A stretch of DNA of 64,000 nt. Origin: Nesterenkonia sp. Act20 (GTDB lineage: Bacteria > Actinomycetota > Actinomycetes > Actinomycetales > Micrococcaceae). Where the stretch lies: positions 511,490 through 575,489 of the forward strand of contig NZ_JADPQH010000002.1 of NCBI RefSeq assembly GCF_019173455.1, in the 5' to 3' direction. The translations under genes were made by a program, and so were the position numbers. Positions 57,767-64,000 of the stretch are shown here, piece after piece; position 1 is the stretch's first letter; every line of letters starts with the position of its first letter. Under the pieces are notes generated by a model that was not told where the DNA came from, searched no databases, and worked only from the letters and a program-made list of their open reading frames with translations.

Positions 57767-58393
57767 TCAGGGCCGGCTCGAGTCTCCGCGTTCACTGCGA
57801 GGACGTGGGCTCTCGGCGCCTCTCGAATCAGAACGAACCGGCGAGGGCTCCGGGGCTCTGCCCTCGACGATCCTGCGCAGTCGGCGCAGGGAGCTAGAGT
57901 CGAGGCCGCTCTCGTGATTCACAGCGAAAATGCCCGCGCCGCGAGATGCCTCCAGCAGCCGGAGGGGTGGTTCAACTTCGGTGATCGCGTCGCCATCGTG
58001 GTCCTCATGCGCCTCGTTTCGCCTCCCGAACAGGACGTCGGCCTCATCGAAGAGGATCAGTCCGCCGCTACGTTCGGCTTCCTCAAGTACCGCCGAGACA
58101 CTTTTCTCGGTCTCGTCGATGTGGCTGCTGAACAACGCACCGAGGTCGATCCGGAACAGCTCGAGACCGAGTTCTCTGGCCAGCTCATGCCCCGCTCGAA
58201 ACCGCTCCTGATCTTCTCCCACCACAAGTGCGATAACCCCCGGGCGCGAGGGCGAGAACCGATGAGCGCCACCGCAGTCGAGCGGCTGGGGACGTGAAGA
58301 CACTTGGGGAGACAGCTGAGCCAAGGCGCCCCGGATCTGATCAGTGAGGGTGTTCTGCCCGGGAGACGCGGACAGCCGCAGCCGCAGCATCAT
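57767..58393 (-). pseudogene. Degenerate AAA ATPase, eCIS Cis15-like, Walker A lost
   Basis: 208 residues. The frame aligns with AAA proteins of extracellular contractile injection systems: LGLELFRIDLGALFSSHIDETEKSV, then Walker B GLILFDEADVLFGRR and the arginine-finger-like LRRLRRIVEG. Where GPPGTGKT should be, there is VVGEDQERFRAGHEL, so the P-loop is gone and ATP binding should fail. The lid domain is also missing. It starts two bases after the DUF4255 stop. Codons such as TTT, GTA and ATA are commoner here than in the flanking host genes. Confidence 0.75.
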
Positions 58394-58395
58394 GG

Positions 58396-58914
58396 TCAGT
58401 CCTCTACGTTTGTGCTCACGCGATACACCGTCGCCGCTCGCAACGGAGCCTGCAATGCTCGCCAGATCGCGCTCAGCTCATCAACGCCCAATAACTCCGG
58501 CGTGACGCTCGCGTGACGTGGTTCGACCCGGGGGTGATCCGACGTCTCAGCGCTGAGTTGGATTCTAGGGTTGTCGTACAGGCACTGCATGACGACTCCC
58601 AGGAGCTGTTGTTCGCGTACGGAGCTGGTCTTCGATTGCGCCGAAATCAGATACCAGAGATTCGCGGCGAACGGCAGGCGTGCACTCGGCAGGGTTGGAC
58701 CGGGCGTTGAGTCCCGCGACACCGGTCCGTTCGAGGTGTGCATGTCCCACCCGAGGCGGAACAGAAATACATTGAGCTCGGTGTCCGACGCTCGAGGCTC
58801 CCGCGGATGCCGGGCCGAGACTGGAGGTGAATCACCACCGAAGGTCTGACTCTCGCTTATCGCCTGGGTGAGCACAGCGCTCAACGAGTCCGTGACGCTG
58901 GAGGGGTCGAACAT
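58396..58914 (-). CDS. DUF4255 (Pvc16/Cis16-type) protein, orphan
   Basis: 172 residues. SVTDSLSAVLTQAI opens the protein, NVFLFRLGWDMHTSN and LPFAANLWYLISAQSK follow, with the C-terminal LGVDELSAIWRALQAPLRAATVYRVS; this is the Pvc16 N-terminal (DUF4255) domain of contractile injection systems, thought to cap or finish the tail. No sheath, tube or baseplate gene is present in the window. With the AAA remnant, it forms a two-gene leftover. Function without the particle is unlikely. It lies 1.2 kb from tRNA-Ser. Confidence 0.85.
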   Translation of the reverse strand: MFDPSSVTDSLSAVLTQAISESQTFGGDSPPVSARHPREPRASDTELNVFLFRLGWDMHTSNGPVSRDSTPGPTLPSARLPFAANLWYLISAQSKTSSVREQQLLGVVMQCLYDNPRIQLSAETSDHPRVEPRHASVTPELLGVDELSAIWRALQAPLRAATVYRVSTNVED

Positions 58915-58935
58915 GACTCATTCCGCCCACGTCGA

Positions 58936-58956
58936 AGCAGTGGCGAGGCCACTGCT
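58936..58956. repeat. Inverted repeat upstream of the DUF4255 gene
   Basis: AGCAGTGGC and GCCACTGCT with a three-base loop, 22 bp before the DUF4255 start. The remainder of 58915-59150 has no convincing gene. Confidence 0.6.
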
Positions 58957-59150
58957 GCCATGACTAAATCTCAGTTGATTCATCCCCGCGTCCCCTAGAG
59001 GGAGAAAGGCTCATGTGGCGGCTGGTCATTGTTAACCGCCGATTGACCGCCCTGACGGTCAGAAGTTAGATGAGTCTCCCACAGGCGTTCATCGCTGTGA
59101 ACAGTTGATGAGTCGGTTCCCGCCTCTGTGCCCTCGCGCTTCGACGAAGA

Positions 59151-59315
59151 TCAGGAACGCCCCAGCAGGCGTGCGAAGAATCCACTGCGCGGTGCGGACT
59201 CATGGCCTGGGCAGCGCTGCCCAGCACTCACGCCGCGCATTACCTGATCCACGTGCTGACCACATCCGGCCCAGGTGGTCTTTCCGCAGGTCTTGCAGGT
59301 GACAGCTCGGCACAT
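59151..59315 (-). CDS. Small CxxC zinc-ribbon-like protein
   Basis: 54 residues from ATG 59315, with GGAGGAG six bases upstream. It begins MCRAVTCKTCGKTTWAGCG, giving CxxxxCxxC and a further Cys-x-x-His (GCGQH) which together could bind zinc or another metal; a second Cys-x-x-His (RCPGH) lies in the middle. Similar tiny proteins are widespread in actinobacteria but uncharacterised. A CsoR-like palindrome overlaps the promoter region, and the C-terminus (FFARLLGRS) is amphipathic. Confidence 0.8.
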   Translation of the reverse strand: MCRAVTCKTCGKTTWAGCGQHVDQVMRGVSAGQRCPGHESAPRSGFFARLLGRS

Positions 59316-59349
59316 GATGCTCTCCTCCGATGGATGATGAATCTCCATA

Positions 59350-59365
59350 ATACCCCAGGGGGTAT
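59350..59365 (-). promoter_or_regulatory. CsoR/CstR-like operator upstream of the CxxC gene
   Basis: ATACCCCAGGGGGTAT, a perfect 16-bp palindrome with the ATACCCC-GGGGTAT form known for CsoR-family (copper or persulfide) repressors. A TATTAT hexamer overlaps its gene-proximal edge as a -10. It is 35 bp upstream of the CxxC start. The rest of 59316-59569 has no gene. Confidence 0.75.
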
Positions 59366-59569
59366 ATGACTGAAGCGGTCGCCGTCGTCTGTGATGCACT
59401 TCCATGGCTTCGGTGACTCCGGTTCACTCGGTCGTCTCACATTCCATGTCATGTAGTACGCCGTTCACATGGGACTGCTTGGATTCTGGGAGCGCAGGCC
59501 TGTGGTTGAGTTCACTCGTCCTGCGTGACCGCTCGACCCACTCATTCGCCCGGACGTGAGGATTAGACC

Positions 59570-62500
59570 TTGATGAGATCCCCCAGCAATGCTCCCCCAC
59601 CAGGACGACGACGTCGCTTCACCCGCGGCCTCGCCGCCCTCGGACTGAGCACCGCGCTGCTGGCACCGGCCCCGGCCTTCGCCACGCCCGAGACTCCTGC
59701 CCCCGACGCGGCGCCCGGTGCAGACTGCGTCGTGATCAATGAAGCGTTCCCCAACGGCGGCAGCGGCTCGGCCGCCCTGACCAGCCGCTTCGTCGAGCTG
59801 TTCAACACCTGTGAGGAGGCGGTGGACCTCGGCGACTGGTCGCTGCAGTACCGCGCCAGATCCTCCACCGGTGCGCCGACCTCGACGGTGGCGCTCGGCG
59901 GTGAGATCCAGCCCGGAGGGCATTACCTGATCCAGGGCGGAGGCAACAGCGGCGACGGCGCGGGGCTCCCCGCAGCTGACGCCGAGACCGGTGCCGCGAT
60001 CGGCGCTGCCGCGGGAGGGACGTTCATCTTGGCCACCACGGCGGAGACTCTGGAGGGGCTGCCCCTTGAGTCGGTGGTCGATGAGCCGCAGGTGGCAGAT
60101 CTGCTGGGCTTCGGCAGCACCAACACCTTCGAGACCGCTGCGTCGACCTCCGGGACGAACATCCAGTCGCTCAACCGCACCGAGGGATCCGACACCGACG
60201 ACAACTCCGCAGACTTCACCCGCGAGACTCCCTCACCCACCAACGCCGCGGGTGAGACCAGCCCTGGAGCGGAGCCTGATCCGGACCCCACCGAGCCTGA
60301 GCCCACGGATCCTGAACCCACGGATCCGGAGCCGACGGATCCGGAGCCGTCTGAGCCCGGTGAGGAGCCCACGGATCCCGAGCCCACCGACCCCGAGCCC
60401 ACGGATCCCACGGAGCTGGAGATCCGCGAGATCAACTCCACGTTGGCAGGCGATGACGAGGAGTTCGCCGTGACCACTCGCGGTGTGGTGACCGCCGTGT
60501 ACCCCGCGGAGCAGAGCTTCAACGGCTTCTACCTGCAGACCGCAGGTTCGGGCGGTGACGTGGATCTGAGCACGCACGAGACCTCGGACGCGATCTTCGT
60601 GTATTCGCCGTGGTCGGTCACTGAGGATCGTGTGCAGATCGGAGACTTCGTCGAGATCACCGGGGATGCAGAGGTCTACTACGACGCTCCGCAGATCAGC
60701 CTCTATCCGGAGTCCACGCAGACCCCGCATCACGAGTTCAGTCTGATCGATGATGAGCCCTTCGAGGCGGTCAAGCCTGCCTCCGTGGAGGTGCCGGAGA
60801 ACGCCGATGACCGCGAATCGCTGCTGGGCATGCTGATCGACCCGCAGGGCACCTACACGGTCACCGACCACTACACGCTGAACCAGTACGGCGAGATCGG
60901 CATCGTCCTGGGCGAGGAGCCGCTGGTGAACCCCACCTCGGCGTTCCCTCCGGGCCCGGAGGCTGAGGCGCTGGCCGCTGAGAACGCTGAGCGGGTCATC
61001 TACCTCGATGACGCGGCGTCGACTTCCTGGCAGGCCTGGAGCGAGGATCGCGACCAGCCGCTGCCTTACCTCACACTCGAGGATCCGATCCGGATCGGCG
61101 CCGAGGTGCTGTGGCAGACCGACGTCATCATGGACTACCGGTTCGAGGAATGGCGGATGCAGCCGCTTTCCAAGCTCACCCCGGAGACGGCCGAGCAGGT
61201 CCAGCCCGCAGAGTTCGAAAACACCCGCGAAGGCAACGAGTCCCCTGCGGAGCGGACCGGAGATGTGCGCATCGCCGGATTCAACGTGCTGAACTACTTC
61301 ATCTCCCTCGGCGAGGACGAGGCCGGCTGTGAGTACTACACCGACATCGACGGCAACCCCACCACGAACGACTACTGCGACGCGCGAGGCGCCTACAGCC
61401 AGGAGAGCTTCGAGCGCCAGGAGGCCAAGATCGTGTCCGCCATCAGCGGGCTCGACGCCGATGTGGTGGCGCTGCAGGAGATCGAGAACACCCGCTACTT
61501 CTTCGCAGACGGCGACCGTGACCGCGCCCTGACTGCTCTGGTCGAGGCGCTCAACGGTGCCCAGAACAGCGCCGGCACCTGGGACTACGTCGAATCCCCG
61601 GAAGAGGTTCCCGCCGAGGAAGATGTGATCCGCAACGGGTTCATCTACCGCACCGACCGCGTCGCGCCCGAGGGCGATTCGCGCATCCTCTTCGAGGACG
61701 GGGTCGATGACCTCGACCAGAGTCAGCTCGGGGAGCTGGACCTGGACGCGATCTTCTCCAATGCACGTGAACCGCTGGCGCAGGAATTCACGGAGGTGGA
61801 TGGCTCCGGCGAGGCCGCCGACGGCGCGGAGAGCTTCATCGCCGTCGTGAACCATTTCAAGTCCAAGGGTGGCAGCGGCACCGGAGACAATGCCGACACC
61901 ACCGGTCAGGGCTCCTTCAACGGTGACCGTGTCCGGCAGGCCGAGGCGCTCGTGGCTTTCGCCGACGCCCTCCAGGAGGACGCCGAGACCGAGAAGCTGT
62001 TCCTGATGGGTGACTTCAACTCCTACGAGCTGGAGGACCCGATCCAGGTCATCACCGAGGCGGGGTACTCCAACCTCTCTGCGGCGACCGGTGGATACAG
62101 CTACATGTTCGACGGCGCGGTGGGATCCCTGGATCATCTCTTCGCCACCGAGGCCGCCGCCAGCGATGTGGACCAGACGCAGATCTGGAACATCAACGCG
62201 GTGGAGCCCCTCGCGCTGGAATACAGCCGCTACAACTCCGTGGGCACGATGCTCTACGCCCCGGATCAGTGGCGCTCCTCCGACCACGATCCGATCGTGG
62301 CCGACCTCACCCTCTCCGGAACCGGCACTCCCGGCGACGGCGATGAGAACGAGGACGGAGACGACGAGAACGGCGGCGAGGAGACCCCCAGCTATGAGGC
62401 CTGGGACTCAGCCGCGGTCTACACCAACGGCGACACCGTGAGCTACGAGGGCGGCGTCTACACCGCGCTCTGGTACTCCAAGAATCAGGTCCCCGGGGCA

Positions 62501-62701
62501 TCCCCGTGGAGCGCCTGGTCCGAGGTGGGCACACCCGCCGAATGTGGCGACGCGACCCTGCCGCAGTGGGCGCCGAGCTCACAGTTCGACGGCGGCGAGA
62601 CCATCGTGCACGAGGGCACCAGCTACACGGCGAAGTGGTACACCCGGAACCAGGAGCCGGGCGACCGGTACGGCCCCTGGGAGGAGAACGGCACCTGCTG
62701 A
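59570..62701 (+). CDS. Large secreted nuclease (ExeM/NucH type) with lamin-tail and chitin-binding domains
   Basis: 1,043 residues from TTG 59570, or 1,042 from ATG 59573. A twin-arginine-like, basic signal (PPPGRRRRFTRGLAALGLSTA) ends at PAFA. A lamin-tail domain (about 50-200) follows, with CVVINEAFPNGGSGSAALTS. A DPEPT repeat linker precedes an OB-like region (YTVTDHYTLNQYGEIG). The exonuclease/endonuclease/phosphatase domain (about 560-920) has RIAGFNVLNYF, VALQEIENTR, LMGDFNSYE and the final SSDHDP, the metal-dependent nuclease motifs. Two chitin-binding (CBM5/12) modules end it (AAVYTNGDTVSYEG and ETIVHEGTSYTAKWY). It degrades extracellular DNA while attached to a polysaccharide. Confidence 0.92.
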   Translation: MMRSPSNAPPPGRRRRFTRGLAALGLSTALLAPAPAFATPETPAPDAAPGADCVVINEAFPNGGSGSAALTSRFVELFNTCEEAVDLGDWSLQYRARSSTGAPTSTVALGGEIQPGGHYLIQGGGNSGDGAGLPAADAETGAAIGAAAGGTFILATTAETLEGLPLESVVDEPQVADLLGFGSTNTFETAASTSGTNIQSLNRTEGSDTDDNSADFTRETPSPTNAAGETSPGAEPDPDPTEPEPTDPEPTDPEPTDPEPSEPGEEPTDPEPTDPEPTDPTELEIREINSTLAGDDEEFAVTTRGVVTAVYPAEQSFNGFYLQTAGSGGDVDLSTHETSDAIFVYSPWSVTEDRVQIGDFVEITGDAEVYYDAPQISLYPESTQTPHHEFSLIDDEPFEAVKPASVEVPENADDRESLLGMLIDPQGTYTVTDHYTLNQYGEIGIVLGEEPLVNPTSAFPPGPEAEALAAENAERVIYLDDAASTSWQAWSEDRDQPLPYLTLEDPIRIGAEVLWQTDVIMDYRFEEWRMQPLSKLTPETAEQVQPAEFENTREGNESPAERTGDVRIAGFNVLNYFISLGEDEAGCEYYTDIDGNPTTNDYCDARGAYSQESFERQEAKIVSAISGLDADVVALQEIENTRYFFADGDRDRALTALVEALNGAQNSAGTWDYVESPEEVPAEEDVIRNGFIYRTDRVAPEGDSRILFEDGVDDLDQSQLGELDLDAIFSNAREPLAQEFTEVDGSGEAADGAESFIAVVNHFKSKGGSGTGDNADTTGQGSFNGDRVRQAEALVAFADALQEDAETEKLFLMGDFNSYELEDPIQVITEAGYSNLSAATGGYSYMFDGAVGSLDHLFATEAAASDVDQTQIWNINAVEPLALEYSRYNSVGTMLYAPDQWRSSDHDPIVADLTLSGTGTPGDGDENEDGDDENGGEETPSYEAWDSAAVYTNGDTVSYEGGVYTALWYSKNQVPGASPWSAWSEVGTPAECGDATLPQWAPSSQFDGGETIVHEGTSYTAKWYTRNQEPGDRYGPWEENGTC
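60291..60411 (+). repeat. DPEPT-type tandem repeat
   Basis: A run of imperfect 15-bp units (5 residues, D-P-E-P-T) forms the linker between the lamin-tail and catalytic regions; a break (SEPGEEPT) interrupts it. Acidic spacer of a secreted modular enzyme. Confidence 0.85.
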
Positions 62702-62716
62702 GCTGAGTTGACCTGG

Positions 62717-62746
62717 GCGGGGCCGGACCAGCTGACCCGGCCCCGC
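62717..62746. terminator. Hairpin between the nuclease and a convergent membrane gene
   Basis: GCGGGGCCGG and CCGGCCCCGC (perfect 10-bp arms) with a 10-base loop, 16 bp after the nuclease stop. No T-run, but the position between convergent genes suits a bidirectional terminator. Confidence 0.7.
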
Positions 62747-62786
62747 TGGCTCAGCCCCGCCCGCCCTACCTCGCCCGGACTGCGCG

Positions 62787-63239
62787 TTAAGCGGCCCTGT
62801 GAGCGGCGATCACACCGGTCTTCCGCAGGCCCAGCCAGGTGAGAAATGCGGCGGGCAGGCCCGTCAGTGCCATAGCGAGGATGCTGCCCGCGCCGCCCCA
62901 GGTATAGATCCCGATCGAAATGCCCAGTGCCACCACCGCAGCCCCCAGAAGAGCTTCCCATCGTGCGGTCCTCTGAGTCCGTGAGAATCTGCGAAAGACC
63001 TGTACCGCGACGACGGCGACAGCTGCACTCAATAGTGCAGGGAACATGATCATGATGAAGAGCACCGGGAAGAAGCTCAGCGATTCACCGCTGATCGATC
63101 CAGCGATGAGCGTCTCACCGGCCGCTGCGAGCACAAGCCCACCGGCGACCCCCAGCGCGACAGCGACAAGGCACACAAGGGCGTCGAGGCCCACTATCCT
63201 GCGGGCAGCTGGGCCCAAGTCATGCGTCATGCACGGCAT
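62787..63239 (-). CDS. Four-span membrane protein
   Basis: 150 residues from ATG 63239; the ATG at 63230 gives a three-residue shorter product. Four hydrophobic segments (about 16-40, 50-80, 93-110 and 117-138) are separated by a basic loop QVFRRFSRTQRTARWE. No motif of known function. It resembles ATP synthase I-type or other small integral proteins only in size. It is convergent with the nuclease. Confidence 0.62.
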   Translation of the reverse strand: MPCMTHDLGPAARRIVGLDALVCLVAVALGVAGGLVLAAAGETLIAGSISGESLSFFPVLFIMIMFPALLSAAVAVVAVQVFRRFSRTQRTARWEALLGAAVVALGISIGIYTWGGAGSILAMALTGLPAAFLTWLGLRKTGVIAAHRAA

Positions 63240-63260
63240 ACTACCCAGGTGCGCGGCTGG

Positions 63261-64000
63261 TCAGCGGGTCTGCTGGCCCATCGGGGAGACGATCGCGTCC
63301 ACGCGCTGGAAGGACTTCAGATCCACGTAGCCCGTGGAGGCCATCGCGTGGCGCAGTCCGCCCATCAGGTTCGAGGAACCGTCCGTGTGGTGCGCGGGGC
63401 CCCAGAGCAGCTCCTGCAGCGGGGCGACGGTGCCCACTCGGGTGCGGTGGCCGCGCGGGAAGTCCGGGTGCACAGCTTCGAGCCCCCAGTGCCAGCCCTT
63501 GCCCGGTGCCTCTTCGGCGCGGGCGAGCGTGGTGCCGAGCATGACGGCATCGGCGCCCATGGCCAGTGCCTTGACGAGGTCCCCGGAGGAGCCCATCCCG
63601 CCGTCGGCGATGACCTGGACATAGCGGCCACCTGATTCATCCAGGTAGTCCCGTCGTGCCGCCGCGACATCGCTGATCGCAGTGGCCATCGGCACGCGAA
63701 TGCCCATGGCGCGGCGGGTGGTCGTGGCCGCCCCGCCGCCGAAGCCGACCAGCACGCCGGCGGCACCGGTGCGCATCAGATGCAGCGCCGGCGTGTACCC
63801 GGCAGCACCGCCGACGATCACGGGCACATCGAGTTCATAGATGAACTCCTTGAGGTTCAGCGGGTCGCCGTTCTGCGCCACGTGCTCGGCGGAGACGGTG
63901 GTGCCGCGGATGACGAACATGTCCACCCCGGCCTCGACCACGGTCTGGTAGAACTCCTGGGTACGCTGCGGAGTGAGCGAACCCGAGACCACGACGCCGG
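63261..64000 (-). CDS. guaB3: GuaB3-type IMP dehydrogenase-family protein (3' part; start outside window)
   Basis: The frame runs off the window, so only the C-terminal part is seen. VVSGSLTPQRTQEFYQTVVEAGVDMFVIRGTTVSAEHV, IVGGAAGYTPALHLMRTGAAGVLVGFG, VQVIADGGMGSSGDLVKALAMGADAVMLG and the terminal SFQRVDAIVSPMGQQTR are GuaB3 features. The CBS domains of IMP dehydrogenase are not expected. GuaB3 is the actinobacterial IMPDH/GMPR paralogue; its role in guanine nucleotide balance is likely but its reaction is less clear than GuaB2. Confidence 0.9.
   Translation of the reverse strand, partial: GVVVSGSLTPQRTQEFYQTVVEAGVDMFVIRGTTVSAEHVAQNGDPLNLKEFIYELDVPVIVGGAAGYTPALHLMRTGAAGVLVGFGGGAATTTRRAMGIRVPMATAISDVAAARRDYLDESGGRYVQVIADGGMGSSGDLVKALAMGADAVMLGTTLARAEEAPGKGWHWGLEAVHPDFPRGHRTRVGTVAPLQELLWGPAHHTDGSSNLMGGLRHAMASTGYVDLKSFQRVDAIVSPMGQQTR

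Noticed and set aside
59013-59075. Mini open frame downstream of the DUF4255 region
   Set aside because: Fewer than 25 codons, with no convincing ribosome site or conservation cue.
57607-59570. A second copy of the tRNA-Ser 3' end as an attachment site for an integrated element
   Set aside because: I found no matching direct repeat within the window, so the tRNA link is only positional.
60233-62287. 684-codon minus-strand frame opposite the nuclease
   Set aside because: No domain or signal; the plus-strand nuclease has conserved catalytic motifs throughout.

Overview
The window reads as one stretch of chromosome from a high-G+C actinobacterium, most likely a member of the Micrococcaceae. 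Supporting traits are strong G/C third-position bias, GuaB3, a RamB-type acetate regulator, a very large Lhr helicase, GluQRS and an actinobacterial small SRP RNA. Several proteins are strongly acidic and there is an OpuA-type betaine importer, so I suspect a salt-tolerant genus such as Nesterenkonia. The genus is inference, not something I can prove from the sequence. There is no phage, insertion sequence or CRISPR array; the only clear remnants of a mobile or particle-forming system sit beside a tRNA-Ser gene.

Layout. 0-15 kb: housekeeping and small metabolic genes (secreted nuclease, RlmH, F420-type reductase, Lhr, RluA-type pseudouridine synthase, DedA, an AMIN-like lipoprotein with an ATC start, NUDIX, PdxK). 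15.3-17.7 kb: a divergent NarL-type response regulator and histidine kinase around an AT-rich gap that encodes an unannotated 50-residue peptide with a C-terminal two-cysteine loop. 17.9-25.1 kb: an acyl-CoA dehydrogenase, then gcvP-gcvT-sdaA under a tandem glycine riboswitch, without gcvH. 25-29 kb: monooxygenase, M23-like protein, AAC(6')-like GNAT and a DUF368 protein that also needs an ATC start.

29-44.5 kb holds a dispersed 5-oxoproline (pyroglutamate) system: a degenerate PxpB-PxpC fusion beside an MFS carrier; ycsG-ycsI; and an operon pxpA - pxpBC - biotin carboxylase/BCCP - gntR. The palindrome GATTGTTCAACAATC lies upstream of pxpA, and two close variants lie upstream of ycsG, so the GntR protein probably controls both. 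The biotin carboxylase/BCCP protein beside a fused carboxyltransferase-like PxpBC reproduces the parts list of urea carboxylase, which suggests a biotin-dependent lactam- or amide-processing enzyme. SDR, ABC-exporter, spermidine-synthase-like and FHA genes lie between these blocks.

44.5-51.8 kb links acetate and osmotic metabolism: a RamB-like regulator, the three-gene betaine importer, a shortened malate synthase remnant and isocitrate lyase, followed by two strong palindromes. 52-57.5 kb carries envelope-type small genes, the SRP RNA, a TPP-dependent 2-oxoacid decarboxylase, an MDR reductase and GluQRS. tRNA-Ser(GGA) at 57.6 kb is followed by two leftover contractile-injection-system genes (AAA protein without Walker A, and DUF4255). 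The end carries a tiny CxxC protein under a CsoR-like palindrome, a large secreted nuclease with chitin-binding modules, and the 3' part of guaB3.
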